A stretch of DNA of 64,000 nt from CAZMZF01 sp964570765 (GCA_964570765.1 CAZMZF010000015.1:1-64000); one strand, 5' to 3'; counted from the first letter of the stretch, positions 26,629 to 35,759 are shown. Numbers and translations: made by a program. The notes: generated from the sequence alone by a model not told the origin.

Positions 26629-27204
26629 TTAAGATTCCCAATCCATTTTTGCTACATATTTCTTAATTTCTTCTAATTTATCGTTCTTAGGAGCATATAA
26701 TCTATTTTTATTAATACCCTCATCTAATGATTTAATAATATTTGAGACCTTTTCAATTTCTTTATACTTATCTTTTATATCACTGGATTTTGGTGATCTC
26801 AATTTTACATAAAATCTTCCCTTTTTAAATTTATTGGGGGCATCTTGAGCATTGTCGGTCATGAGATCTTCATCAAACTTTTCTTTAATTTCTGCAACAT
26901 TTTTTTCAAATACTTCTTTATCTTTAATACTTGTATAATCTAAGGTTTCATAAATACACTCATGATGTTGACGAAACATTAAAATCTTCGCTATCCCCTT
27001 ATTTTCTCCATTATTTGAAATCTCCTCTTTAACCTTATTAAAAACTGAGATATCATCGTATTCCAAATATTTATTAAAATCAAGTGGATATTTCTCATCA
27101 TAATCTTTTAACAAGGTTTTCTTGATGAATTGGGTGAAATGTAAGTCATATGCCCGCCTAACGTTGTGAAAGTAAACCTGTAAAAACATATAATATCTTG
27201 CCAA
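26629..27204 (-). pseudogene. HD-domain phosphohydrolase, C-terminal part (after frameshift)
   Basis: 191 codons that continue the HD protein in another frame. Read upstream, this frame runs on as YTAEALILARYYMFLQVYF, which fits the YwfO/HD family where the first frame turns to nonsense (YIQQKHLF). The join is at a TATATA tract (27222-27227); removing two bases restores one protein of about 430 residues. So this is not an independent gene. It is either a broken gene, a sequencing error or, less likely, recoding. Confidence 0.75.
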
Positions 27205-27932
27205 AATAAGTGCTTCTGCTGTATATACTCACCATCCTCTATACCTAAGGTTGGCGAATCTTGAACCTTATCATAAACCATTATTAAAGTGTTGATTAGC
27301 CTGTCTAAATCAAATTTACCATAATGAACCCCCGTGTAATATGAATCTCTCCATAAGTAATCCATTCTATCAACGTCAAGTGGACCATCTATAATTGGCT
27401 GCAGGATTGGATCTGGCTCTTCTTGAGTGATAAACTTCCCAATTCTTTCTGAATCTATATCATATAGACCTTTCAATTCATCTATAATTTCTTTAATTGC
27501 TGTGTCTCCCAAAATTATTTTTTTCGAAAAATCTTTATGAGTTAAACTCTTTTTATTTTCCTCAGGGAAAAGCTCTCCTTCTCCAACATGTGATAATGGA
27601 GGATGTCCAATATCGTGTAATAAAGCAACAAGTCTCAACAATATCTTGTTCCTTTCTATTTCGCTTTCTTTCCATTCAAGAAGTCTATCTTGTTTATTCT
27701 TCATTATTAGTATATCATAGACTTTGGAAGCCAATTCCATAACGCCTAAAGAATGGGCAAATCTCGTATGGTCAGCACCATGATAAATAAGGTTTGTTGG
27801 TCCAAGTTGTTTAATTCTTCTTAATCTTTGAAAGGTTGGAGTGTTAATAATATCCCTTTCTTTATCATAAACCTTTATATACCCATGAATTGGATCCCTG
27901 AAGATGTGATATTTATCAAAATAGTTACTCAA
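27108..27932 (-). CDS. HD-domain phosphohydrolase (YwfO/SAMHD1-like), N-terminal part, frameshifted
   Basis: Family members are metal-dependent dNTP or nucleotide phosphohydrolases. Visible: FRDPIHGYI (about 11-19), QRLRRIKQLG, HGADHTRFAHSLGV (metal His), LLHDIGHPPLSH (the HD pair) and GPLDVDRMDYLWRDS (later metal Asp). True homology ends near residue 238; the last 35 or so residues are out of frame (see 26629-27204). If the mutation is real, the catalytic core remains but the helical C-terminus is lost. Confidence 0.8.
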   Translation of the reverse strand: MSNYFDKYHIFRDPIHGYIKVYDKERDIINTPTFQRLRRIKQLGPTNLIYHGADHTRFAHSLGVMELASKVYDILIMKNKQDRLLEWKESEIERNKILLRLVALLHDIGHPPLSHVGEGELFPEENKKSLTHKDFSKKIILGDTAIKEIIDELKGLYDIDSERIGKFITQEEPDPILQPIIDGPLDVDRMDYLWRDSYYTGVHYGKFDLDRLINTLIMVYDKVQDSPTLGIEDGEYIQQKHLFWQDIICFYRFTFTTLGGHMTYISPNSSRKPC

Positions 27933-27993
27933 TAAATCTCACTCCTATAAATAGTGCACATACGTGCAGATGTCAAGTAAAAAATATTAAAAT

Positions 27994-29862
27994 TTACAGC
28001 CTCTCCAATATCTCCTTAGAATATATATCCAATGCTATCATCCACTCTTTAAGCTTTCGCACCCTGATCTTATCATCTGTTGGCAGAATAAAGGGTCTTC
28101 CTCTGCCATCTAAGATTATTCCTGTTACACCACCGTAAATCTCTTTTTCTACTTTAGCCCCTTTCCCTGATCCGAGATCGAATCCTCTCAAAGGTTCCAA
28201 GGTGGCTTTAGCTTTTAAGGGGTTTCCTTTTTCATCCAAGCCTAAGGGGTATTTTTTCATCTCACCATATTTTAAAATACCCTCAATGGTTTCTCCATCT
28301 GGCATCTGGATATGATATTTTAAAATCTCCTTTTCCTCCCTACGGGTCGTAGAGCTGTAATCGACTTTTAACTCTCCTGATGGTGCAATGCAGGTGCCTA
28401 AATGAATCAGGCAATCTTTATTGAAGACCTCTACTGCGGCTTTAGTATGGACAGTGGATAAAACCCCGAGCTGGGGCATCATAAAGATGCTGTCAACTGC
28501 TAATCTGGTTATCCCCTCTGGCAGAAAACCATCGATCAACATCAAGGCGGCCTGATGCCTTCTCGGAGCATGAGATAACACCCCTCCTGAGCCGATGAGC
28601 ATATCTAAAGTCATCATATTTACCAGGGTCAGACCACCTGCGGTCTGGGCAAAAGCATCTGCTATGGTCCTCTGCTGTTGAACCCCTTTTAAGACCGTGG
28701 CAAAAGATTTATGCTGGATAAAGGCAAGCCTTAAAGCTTCTTTAGCAATAGCCTGCTCGAAGATTAACTCTTCCAGGGTCTGAGGAATAGTTGTTGGTCT
28801 GATCATCTTATTTTTGACCCGATTTCTTAAATCCCTTTCATCCATATGAAAGGGAACCCATCTCATCACATTACTCAATCCCGCTTCAGCAAAGACGTTG
28901 GATACAGAATAGCTCAACCCTAAGTTGGCGCTTACGGTTCGGTTGAAAATAGTCTGAAATACGGAGAAGATATCAGTGGTCGCACCACCTATATCCACAC
29001 CTACCACCTCGATTCCTTCTTCATCTGCTATCTTTTTCATAATTAAGCCAACTGCACCCGGGGTGGGCATAATCGGTGCATCGGTCCAGGTCATAAGCTT
29101 TTTATAACCAGGTGCCTGAGCCATCACATGCTCCATAAATAGGTCGTGGATTTTCTCCCGGGCAGGGAAGAGGTTTTCCCTTTCCAGGACCGGTCGGATA
29201 TTGTCCACTATGGTTAAATCCACTTTGTCTAAAAGTGTATTTTTTATTGCCTCACGGGCATTTATATTTCCGGCATAGATAACCGGTAGCTGATAACCTA
29301 TACCCAGTCTTGGCTTGGGATCTGCAGCAGAAAGAAGCTCAGCTAATTCCACCACATGGGTAGTGGTTCCTCCGTCGATCCCTCCGGATAATAAAATCAT
29401 ATCCGGCCTTAAATGTCTAATCCTCTGAATCTGCTGATGAGGAAGCCTTTTATCATTGGAGGCGATAACGTCCATCACAATGGCACCTGCTCCTAAGGCC
29501 GCTCTTTCAGCACTTTCAGCAGTCATACTTCTGACTACTCCGGCGACCATCATTTGCAAACCACCACCAGCGCTGGAGGTGGAGACATAGATATCAGTGC
29601 CGACGTTTCCCTTGGCCGGTGAAATAATCCTGCCCTTCTCATCCAGAATCTTCCTGCCAGAAAGCTCCTCCACCTCAGCCACGGCATTTAATACCCCCAT
29701 AGTTACATCCTCAAAAGGAAACTCAACTGTGGTAGGGGCTTCACCTCTCACGATCAGACGGTATTCATCCCCTCTTTTCTCAATCAAGATTGCCTTGGTA
29801 GTAGTGCTTCCGCAGTCTGTAGCTACGATTACATTGATATCTTCTGGTTTTAAATCTTTCAT
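27994..29862 (-). CDS. GlmL/MutL-type ASKHA ATPase (glutamate mutase L family)
   Basis: 622 residues. Motifs: DCGSTTTKAILIE (16-28, phosphate 1), STSSAGGGLQMMVAG (about 94-108), ILLSGGIDGGTTTH, VGVDIGGATTDIFSVF (second phosphate loop) and IGSGGVLSHAPR near the C-terminus. The family is annotated as glutamate mutase MutL/GlmL, thought to be a chaperone or reactivase, and is unrelated to mismatch-repair MutL. No glutamate mutase subunits lie in this window, so it is an orphan copy. In genomes of this kind it may serve the membrane modules downstream, but that is inference from neighbourhood only. Confidence 0.85.
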   Translation of the reverse strand: MKDLKPEDINVIVATDCGSTTTKAILIEKRGDEYRLIVRGEAPTTVEFPFEDVTMGVLNAVAEVEELSGRKILDEKGRIISPAKGNVGTDIYVSTSSAGGGLQMMVAGVVRSMTAESAERAALGAGAIVMDVIASNDKRLPHQQIQRIRHLRPDMILLSGGIDGGTTTHVVELAELLSAADPKPRLGIGYQLPVIYAGNINAREAIKNTLLDKVDLTIVDNIRPVLERENLFPAREKIHDLFMEHVMAQAPGYKKLMTWTDAPIMPTPGAVGLIMKKIADEEGIEVVGVDIGGATTDIFSVFQTIFNRTVSANLGLSYSVSNVFAEAGLSNVMRWVPFHMDERDLRNRVKNKMIRPTTIPQTLEELIFEQAIAKEALRLAFIQHKSFATVLKGVQQQRTIADAFAQTAGGLTLVNMMTLDMLIGSGGVLSHAPRRHQAALMLIDGFLPEGITRLAVDSIFMMPQLGVLSTVHTKAAVEVFNKDCLIHLGTCIAPSGELKVDYSSTTRREEKEILKYHIQMPDGETIEGILKYGEMKKYPLGLDEKGNPLKAKATLEPLRGFDLGSGKGAKVEKEIYGGVTGIILDGRGRPFILPTDDKIRVRKLKEWMIALDIYSKEILERL

Positions 29863-29901
29863 AGTACTCCTTTATAGCTTTACACAGTCTTATGTAGTTC
29901 T

Positions 29902-30492
29902 TCATCTATTTTTTGGTTTTTCTTCGTTGCATTTTGCACAAAAGTTTAAGGAATTTACATTATGGCATTTAGGACATTCCCATCGAGTAGAATAATCCAC
30001 TGCATATTCACTTAGGTTATCATAGAATTCATTTAGTATGTTGTCGATAGTAACACGCCCGTCAGTACTTCCTGATAGCATACCGGAGATTTTAGGAATC
30101 GCTGTTGACAAGGTAGTAGGAAGACTGGTCTCGGTAATTATCTGAGCAGCTAATTCTAGTTTCTCTTTATCTAACTCAGGAAATTTCTCCGGAAGTTTTT
30201 TCTCGATTACTTGTTTTGTTTTATCTTTTGCCTGGAGAAATCCTTCAGGAGTAAAAAAGAAATTACAATTCTGATATATTGTAGTACTATCTCCCCTTAC
30301 AACGGGAGATCCATCCCCTGTTTTGATGGCATCTGCTTTTGATGTGATTTCATCACCCCTTGCTTGAATATTCACGCTATCAGTTGTTTTCTTAATTGTC
30401 TGGTCACTTTTTTTTATATTCACCTTCAGCCCTCCACCAAGGAGTTTTGTGAGGAATCTACCAATCCAACTTATTATACTTATACTTTTCAT
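29902..30492 (-). CDS. Small protein with C-terminal zinc ribbon, downstream of CHAT protease
   Basis: 196 residues, unrecognised. The N-terminus is amphipathic or weakly hydrophobic (ISWIGRFLTKLLGGGL). A polar segment with SVNIQARGDEITS and STTIYQNCNFFF follows, then a helical part, and a zinc ribbon at the end (CPKCHNVNSLNFCAKC). Same strand and 109 bp downstream of the CHAT gene. CHAT proteases often act on a neighbouring protein, so this is a candidate substrate or regulator. Not proven. Confidence 0.6.
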   Translation of the reverse strand: MKSISIISWIGRFLTKLLGGGLKVNIKKSDQTIKKTTDSVNIQARGDEITSKADAIKTGDGSPVVRGDSTTIYQNCNFFFTPEGFLQAKDKTKQVIEKKLPEKFPELDKEKLELAAQIITETSLPTTLSTAIPKISGMLSGSTDGRVTIDNILNEFYDNLSEYAVDYSTRWECPKCHNVNSLNFCAKCNEEKPKNR

Positions 30493-30506
30493 TCGATTCT
30501 CTGTAG

Positions 30507-30534
30507 GTCGAGCATATCCGAAGTATTGCTCGAC
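30507..30534. repeat. Hairpin between CHAT gene and zinc-ribbon gene
   Basis: GTCGAGCA / TGCTCGAC arms with a 12-nt loop. T-rich sequence follows on the plus strand only, so it is not a terminator for the minus-strand genes here; it looks like another dispersed palindrome. Confidence 0.6.
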
Positions 30535-30601
30535 ATTTTTTGTCTATCCAATAGATTTTTAATAGAATGAGTATAATTCGGTGTCAAGGAACATTTATGT
30601 T

Positions 30602-32659
30602 TTAGTCTTCCCGTAAAGTTTCACCAAAGAATTTTTTGTACTCAGGTTTCACATAATTTTCATAATCCAAGATAAACATTTCCCTTCTCTCTTTTTTTAG
30701 TCTCCTATATATTTTAACTGATTCGTCGTAATCATTTTTTGCCAAAATAGGATCTTTTCTATCGAGGAAATAGAATTTGCCTCTTTCATGATAAGTCCTT
30801 GCTTTATCGGTTTCATTCCTAAATAGAGAAGGGAAAATGTTCAATGCTAGATTGTAGTAATACTCTGCTTGTTCAAAACGATGAGGGATGTCAGCGTTGA
30901 TATTTCTAGAAAATAAAGAAGCCACCATACTACACGCGGTAGGCAGAATACTAATATCATGGTTTTTCCAGATAGGATGTGTTGGATTACTGGCATATGG
31001 TTGAACGGCTGCAATATACCTTTCAAAATATTCTATTGCCTTTTTATTGTGATAAGCATCATTTTTATAAGTTGCGTGAAGGTTGGCCGCTGTGAAAAAG
31101 CTAGCCAGATGTCCTCGTTCTATATTTTGCTCTAATAGACCTAATGCCTCTTCCGTCTGGCCAATTTTTGTTAAAAAATTCATGCAGTAGTCATTTATTA
31201 TCCATCCATTATCTGGATCAAAGGCTAAAGCTAATGTATATGAGCGTTTTGCAATTTGTTTCAATTCTTCCTTGGGTTCCTTATTAGTTCTATCCAACCA
31301 TTTCCTTGCAAAATGCATTGCTATAGCGCCATGGGTTCGTGAAAGCTCGCCGGCACGGTCTAAAGCTATGTTTTGCGATAGTTGTTCTACTAATTCGGAG
31401 AGAAGAGAGTAAAAAAGATCATAAGGAATTGATTTAACTAAATCGTAATCATCAATCTTAGAGCGAAATTCTACTAGGTTGTTAGATGATTGCAAATTTT
31501 CTATCGTTGCTGTGACACTAATATCTTTTGACTCAATACCAATGGGTAATGTGACCTTTGGAACTTGAATATCCCACATACTACTATCTTGAGAATTCAA
31601 ATAGAGTACAGGTGTTCCCCACTCAGCAGAAACATAGCCTGGGGTAGACGTTTCTGCATGAATTGCAAGTCTAGCCATAGTCACTGCATAATCAATCGGA
31701 TAATTATTTGCCAAGGCATCATAAAAAATGTGAGCAAACTTGCAAGCAGCATTATCTGAAATTGGGAACTGCATTGCCACAATAGCAGGAATCCTTTTCT
31801 TTGCTAATCCTATAGCTAATCCAAGCCGGGCTTCTGTGGGGTCATTATGTGCTGTCTCACATGCATTCAGAACAACTAGGCGCAATGAGTTGATATTCCT
31901 CAGAATTTCACAAAAAGCTTCTGTTACTATAGTTTTTTTCTCCCCTTCCGGAGTTTCAAGGAATAAAGCATCTGATTGACCATGGCCTATAAAGTGAATA
32001 ACATGAATTGGTTCCTCATACGCAAGTTTCACAAGTTCTTCTGAGGTTTTCCTCGCTTCTATGGTCTTTAAGATAACTTTGTTATCACGTATTAAACCTT
32101 GTAAAGCTGAGTTTATTAATTCAGTTTCCCGTTCAAGTTTGATACGGACTGTTCCAATTGGATTAGCAACTATCAAGAGAATATTGATTGGAGGAAATAT
32201 CTGTAACAACTCAGTGATATCGGTACTTAAACGTACAATCGGAGTTTCTTTTGAGAGAGCTAGGAATTCATTCGTGCTATCATCACATAGAAACTCCCAA
32301 GGGAGCGAATTAACCTCTGGCGGATCGACCTTTAACCTGATTCGTAATCCTTTTCCTCTAGATCGTGCCGCTTCTAGACACCGATGATAAAAATCATTAA
32401 GCGACGAAGTGAAAGCTGCATTAAAAAGTTTCTTGCCTAATATCTCAGGGATATAACCCAGCCTTTCGCTGGAACTTCTTACCACTTGGACATTGGAGAG
32501 AGTTATCCTCAACAATTCTCTCCACAGAGTCAGTTCTTGCGGAGTAAACGGGATGTTAAATATATCTTTTTCCTCCCCTAAAAGGGATTTTACATTTATC
32601 GGATATCCTTGTTCTTCCTTTTCAAAGATCTCTAATACGAGATTTTCATATTCTACCAT
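30602..32659 (-). CDS. CHAT-domain caspase-like protease with C-terminal TPR repeats
   Basis: 685 residues from the ATG at 32659, which has GGAG 8 bp upstream (an in-frame GTG lies at 32668). The central CHAT domain shows VNSLPWEFLCD (an entry motif typical of CHAT proteins), the catalytic His in HFIGHGQ (about 226) and the catalytic Cys in VLNACET (about 267), with PAIVAMQFPISD after it. From about 420 on there are helical TPR-like repeats (ALGLLEQNIERG, AIEYFERYI, AEYYYNLAL). Family members act in regulated cell death and antiphage defence. It lies between the GlmL gene and the 140-residue gene upstream, as an apparent insertion. Confidence 0.85.
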   Translation of the reverse strand: MVEYENLVLEIFEKEEQGYPINVKSLLGEEKDIFNIPFTPQELTLWRELLRITLSNVQVVRSSSERLGYIPEILGKKLFNAAFTSSLNDFYHRCLEAARSRGKGLRIRLKVDPPEVNSLPWEFLCDDSTNEFLALSKETPIVRLSTDITELLQIFPPINILLIVANPIGTVRIKLERETELINSALQGLIRDNKVILKTIEARKTSEELVKLAYEEPIHVIHFIGHGQSDALFLETPEGEKKTIVTEAFCEILRNINSLRLVVLNACETAHNDPTEARLGLAIGLAKKRIPAIVAMQFPISDNAACKFAHIFYDALANNYPIDYAVTMARLAIHAETSTPGYVSAEWGTPVLYLNSQDSSMWDIQVPKVTLPIGIESKDISVTATIENLQSSNNLVEFRSKIDDYDLVKSIPYDLFYSLLSELVEQLSQNIALDRAGELSRTHGAIAMHFARKWLDRTNKEPKEELKQIAKRSYTLALAFDPDNGWIINDYCMNFLTKIGQTEEALGLLEQNIERGHLASFFTAANLHATYKNDAYHNKKAIEYFERYIAAVQPYASNPTHPIWKNHDISILPTACSMVASLFSRNINADIPHRFEQAEYYYNLALNIFPSLFRNETDKARTYHERGKFYFLDRKDPILAKNDYDESVKIYRRLKKERREMFILDYENYVKPEYKKFFGETLRED

Positions 32660-32683
32660 TCTCATCACTCCACTTATTATGTT

Positions 32684-32706
32684 CTGTCAGGACCTAGTCC
32701 TGACAG
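32684..32706. repeat. Palindrome upstream of the CHAT gene
   Basis: CTGTCAGGAC / GTCCTGACAG arms with a 3-nt centre. Related sequence (GTCAGGAGCTACTCCTGAC) is near 48515-48533. Confidence 0.65.
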
Positions 32707-32719
32707 AGAAATTTATTCT

Positions 32720-33142
32720 CTATTCTCTCCCGGTTATTACCTGCCACAAAGTTCTTCTGCCTTTTTTCTTTCTCTCCTCTTTTCTTCTTTTTTTATTCTC
32801 TTTCTCTTTAGTAAAGGCTTCAGCGTCGAACTTCTCTATGGCTTGTAAAAGCCTTTCTGTATTCTCCCTTTCTTCCATCATCTTCCTGAACTCATCATAA
32901 TCTTTCCAGGAGAAAAGGGTCTGCACAAAAGGCTCGAAGAAGACCAGCATCTGGGAGCCGATATAATTCAAAGGCTTGACTGATTCCAGAAACAGAATTG
33001 CCGGCACAGACATCTTCCACAAGACTACCTTTTTAGCAATCTTATTTAAGATCTCCTGTTGTTCAGTGGTAAGCTCCTTTTGTCCAGATTCGGATTTCCC
33101 CGGTGATTTGGGCCCCGAGGAGAAGGGCAGCCTGAACGGCAT
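32720..33142 (-). CDS. Conserved hypothetical protein, 140 residues
   Basis: Function unknown. A central helical stretch (VPAILFLESVKPLNYIGSQMLVFFEPFVQTLF, about 46-77) is hydrophobic but broken by charged and polar residues, so it may dip into or lie on the membrane. RENTERLLQAIE and a basic Lys/Arg-rich tail follow. I have the impression that this family accompanies GlmL-like genes in other uncultured phyla. It starts 1 bp after the stop of the upstream two-TM gene. Confidence 0.6.
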   Translation of the reverse strand: MPFRLPFSSGPKSPGKSESGQKELTTEQQEILNKIAKKVVLWKMSVPAILFLESVKPLNYIGSQMLVFFEPFVQTLFSWKDYDEFRKMMEERENTERLLQAIEKFDAEAFTKEKENKKRRKEERKKKGRRTLWQVITGRE

Positions 33143-33143
33143 T

Positions 33144-33551
33144 TTAGCTTTTTATCCTCTCTTTAATAAAATTTACAACTTCTTCTTTATTTTTATTAAA
33201 CCTTAAATATATACCACGAAAATTTTCTAAACGCGAGGGTTTTTCAAAAGATGAAAGTAAAACCCCATTTTTATCCACATAAAAACTGCGATATTTTTTC
33301 CATTCCACCTCTTTGGTATTTAAAAAAAATCTAACCTTTATCCGGTCAGAGTAAAGCTCATAGGTTGTGGGTAAAAAGAAGGAGGAAAGAGAACCCAGCA
33401 AAATCAGAAATGCAAGAATAAGAAAAAAAAGACTCTGGGTTGAGAAAAATACTATTGCCGGTGCCAGAATTAGAAAAAGGATAACTAAAAGGGTATTCCT
33501 TTTATTTTTCTTTAAAGGATGTGAAATCCAGGTCAAGACATCTTCTCCCAT
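33144..33551 (-). CDS. Two-TM protein with PH-like domain
   Basis: 135 residues. Two adjacent TM helices (about 20-58) followed by a small beta-rich domain (YELYSDRIKVRFFLNTKEVEWKKYRSF), the layout of bacterial PH-like (YdbT/YdbS-type) membrane proteins. Role unknown. In line with 32720-33142 and 33615-33833. Confidence 0.6.
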   Translation of the reverse strand: MGEDVLTWISHPLKKNKRNTLLVILFLILAPAIVFFSTQSLFFLILAFLILLGSLSSFFLPTTYELYSDRIKVRFFLNTKEVEWKKYRSFYVDKNGVLLSSFEKPSRLENFRGIYLRFNKNKEEVVNFIKERIKS

Positions 33552-33614
33552 AACTATTCTTTTTTCTCCTCAGCCCTGGGAAGAAGGGTGGAGACAAGCT
33601 CCACCCCTACACGA

Positions 33615-33833
33615 TTATTTTTGTTTCTCCTCTGAAGTTTTGTATCTTTCTTTTCTAATTTTCTCCATCATCTCCATAAGCTCTTTTGGGTCGATTATCT
33701 TCTTTTTAATCAGAAGGGTTACCAATGCTTCCTGGGCTAAGTTATTGGACAAACAAAGCTCCTCAAAGGTAATCTCTTTGCATTTTCCTTCATAATATAT
33801 CTTTAAAGCAACCCTTTTTTCTTTCTCCTCCAA
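33615..33833 (-). CDS. Small hypothetical protein, TTG start
   Basis: 72 residues if started at TTG 33833, which has AAGGAG at a good distance; that site overlaps the end of larE, so the two are translationally coupled. The longer frame (ATG at 33893) would run through larE and its palindrome and is unlikely. Sequence: a short beta start (VALKIYYEGK), then helices (LAQEALVTLLIKKKIIDPKELMEMM). Function unknown. Confidence 0.55.
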   Translation of the reverse strand: MEEKEKRVALKIYYEGKCKEITFEELCLSNNLAQEALVTLLIKKKIIDPKELMEMMEKIRKERYKTSEEKQK

Positions 33834-33837
33834 ACTT

Positions 33838-34695
33838 TTATCTCCTTTTTCCGAATTTGTCCGCCTTTTGGCGGACTGTGGACAAAATTTCATTCATACT
33901 TCCGGTTCTATATCCTAAAAGGTCTAAGGTAATATAGGTAAAACCTAAACCTCTGAATTTATCACATATTTTTACTCTTAAATTTTCCCCTGCTAATTTT
34001 TTAAGCTCTTCTGGCTCTAATTCAATCCGGGCAATATCATTGTGGTCTCTAACCCTTAGCTGGCTAAAACCTAAATTCTTTAAGAAATTTTCAGCTTTTT
34101 CTATCCGTTTTAACTTTTCAAGTGTAATCTTTTCTCCATAAGGGATTCTGGAGGATAGACAGGCTAAAGCTGGCTTGTTCCAGGTAGGAAGGTTGAGCTT
34201 TTGAGAAAGGGCCCTTATCTCCTCTTTGGTAAGCCCGGATTCCAGAAGAGGAGTTCTTATTCCTAATTCAGTCAAGGCTTTTCTGCCAGGCCTGAAATCG
34301 GTCTGGTCTGAATAGTTGGAGCCATCTAAAACATAAGAGATTTTATTTTTTTGAGCGATCTTTTTTAATTTGGAAAAAAGCTCGAATTTACAATAATAAC
34401 AGCGGTCTTGTGGGTTTTCTGAGAATTTTTTAAGCTTAAGCTCTGAGGTTTTTATTATTCGATGTCTTCCATCCAAGCCCAAATCTTTAGCCAGATTTGA
34501 AGCATCTTTCAGTTCCTCTCGAGGGTAAGTCTCTGAATCAGCAGTTACTGCTAAGACATTTTCTTTTCCCAAGGTATCCAGGGCGACTTTTAAAAGGAAG
34601 GAAGAATCCACCCCTCCGGAAAAGGCGATTAAAACCTTTTCCATCTTTTTAAGTCTTTTTTTTAACTGTGCGAGTTTTACTTGAGCTGGTTTCAT
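33838..34695 (-). CDS. larE: LarE-like sacrificial sulfur transferase
   Basis: A PP-loop enzyme that in characterised cases donates its own Cys sulfur to pyridinium bis-carboxylate mononucleotide to make the nickel-pincer cofactor of lactate racemase. 285 residues: PP-loop SGGVDSS (25-31), DRCYYCK, and ALACLSSRIPYG with the sulfur-donor Cys. The normal family end is GYRTGSMNE; here 16 more residues follow, written by a GTCCGCC-type palindrome (33859-33876). No larB or larC is in the window. Confidence 0.9.
   Translation of the reverse strand: MKPAQVKLAQLKKRLKKMEKVLIAFSGGVDSSFLLKVALDTLGKENVLAVTADSETYPREELKDASNLAKDLGLDGRHRIIKTSELKLKKFSENPQDRCYYCKFELFSKLKKIAQKNKISYVLDGSNYSDQTDFRPGRKALTELGIRTPLLESGLTKEEIRALSQKLNLPTWNKPALACLSSRIPYGEKITLEKLKRIEKAENFLKNLGFSQLRVRDHNDIARIELEPEELKKLAGENLRVKICDKFRGLGFTYITLDLLGYRTGSMNEILSTVRQKADKFGKRR
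33859..33876. repeat. GTCCGCC palindrome inside the end of larE
   Basis: Perfect arms GTCCGCC / GGCGGAC with a TTTT loop. It encodes part of the extra C-terminal tail of LarE. Confidence 0.8.
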
Positions 34696-34737
34696 AAAGA
34701 AGGACCTTATGAGTCTTTTAAAAATAAAGCTGAAGAT

Positions 34738-35223
34738 TTAGAGGGTATATCTCCCGAAATCCTCCGGGTTTATCTTTCTCAGCCTCTCTCTTAAAGATTC
34801 TGCATCAGTTACTCCTGGAGTTTTACCATCACCTTTTTTCATCTCAAACAGTTCATCTGCCACATAGATTTTTGCTCCGGCTTTTAAAGCTAAGGCAATT
34901 GAGTCTGAAGGTCTGGCATCGATCTCCTTAACTGAGCCGTTCAGCTCTACATAGATTTTAGCATAAAAAGTCTGATTAACCAGCTCGGTTACCTCTACCT
35001 TCAGAATTTTACCACCCAGGGATTCAATCGCAGACTTCAAAAGGTCGTGGGTTAAAGGTCTTTTTGAGGAAAGGCCGGAGAGCTCCATACCGATAGCCCA
35101 GGCCTCGTAGTGTCCTATCCAGATGGGAAGGAGAAGCTGGTCTGAATCTAAGGGGGCCAAGATCACCACCGGTGAATTGGTAGTGACATCTAAGGCTATG
35201 CCATTTATCTTTACTTCTTTCAT
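34738..35223 (-). CDS. Bifunctional nuclease (BFN, DUF151) domain protein
   Basis: 161 residues. Family pattern is clear: VVILAPLDSDQLLLPIWIG (about 19-37), AIGMELSGLSSKRPLTHDL, FYAKIYVEL, DARPSDSIALALKAGAKIYV. Some members cut DNA and RNA in vitro; the cellular role is uncertain. It follows rplI in the ribosomal/ssb operon, a frequent place for this family. Confidence 0.88.
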   Translation of the reverse strand: MKEVKINGIALDVTTNSPVVILAPLDSDQLLLPIWIGHYEAWAIGMELSGLSSKRPLTHDLLKSAIESLGGKILKVEVTELVNQTFYAKIYVELNGSVKEIDARPSDSIALALKAGAKIYVADELFEMKKGDGKTPGVTDAESLRERLRKINPEDFGRYTL

Positions 35224-35285
35224 ACCGACTTCTCCTCTGGATCCTGTTTTAGACTATCTTTTCCTTCGGATCTGCTGGATAAAAA

Positions 35286-35738
35286 CTATTCCTCGCTTTT
35301 CTTGACCACCCACAATTTTAAATTTGCTACGAGCTCTCCATGAATTTTTACAGGGATGGTGTAAACTCCTAAGGCTTTGATCGGTTCCTCTAACTCTATT
35401 TTTCGTTTATCTACCTCAAATCCCTTCTCTTTTAAAAGCCCAGCTATATCCTGAGAGGTTACGGAGCCGAAGACCCGATCCTCTTCTCCTACCCTGACCT
35501 CAGCCGTTATGGAGATCTTCTCTAAATCAGCTTTCAGCTTCTCATCCCCTTTTATCTTTTTCTCATCCCGGATCTTCTTCTGCCGGGTGACCTCATTTAT
35601 CGAGCTGAGGTTCCCTTTGGTAGCAGGTATGGCTAAATTCTTGGGGAAAAGGTAATTTCTGGCATAACCATCTTTGACCTGGATTACCTCACCGCATTTT
35701 CCCAAATCCTCTAAATCCTCTTTTAAGATTATCTTCAT
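35286..35738 (-). CDS. rplI: Ribosomal protein bL9
   Basis: 150 residues, standard length. N-terminal domain MKIILKEDLEDLGKCGEVIQVKDGYARNYL-type (binds 23S rRNA), long connecting helix (about 42-75), C-terminal domain with VFGSVTSQDIA and VKIHGEL. Part of pth-rpsF-ssb-rpsR-rplI. Confidence 0.97.
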   Translation of the reverse strand: MKIILKEDLEDLGKCGEVIQVKDGYARNYLFPKNLAIPATKGNLSSINEVTRQKKIRDEKKIKGDEKLKADLEKISITAEVRVGEEDRVFGSVTSQDIAGLLKEKGFEVDKRKIELEEPIKALGVYTIPVKIHGELVANLKLWVVKKSEE

Positions 35739-35759
35739 TTTCTCCTCTGCATCTTTATC

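Noticed and set aside
27994..29862. DNA mismatch repair MutL
   Set aside because: The sequence is ASKHA-type (CGSTTTKA, VDIGGATTD), not GHKL; the shared name is a coincidence.
30507..30534. Terminator after the CHAT gene
   Set aside because: The T-tract follows the hairpin on the plus strand, while the genes run on the minus strand.
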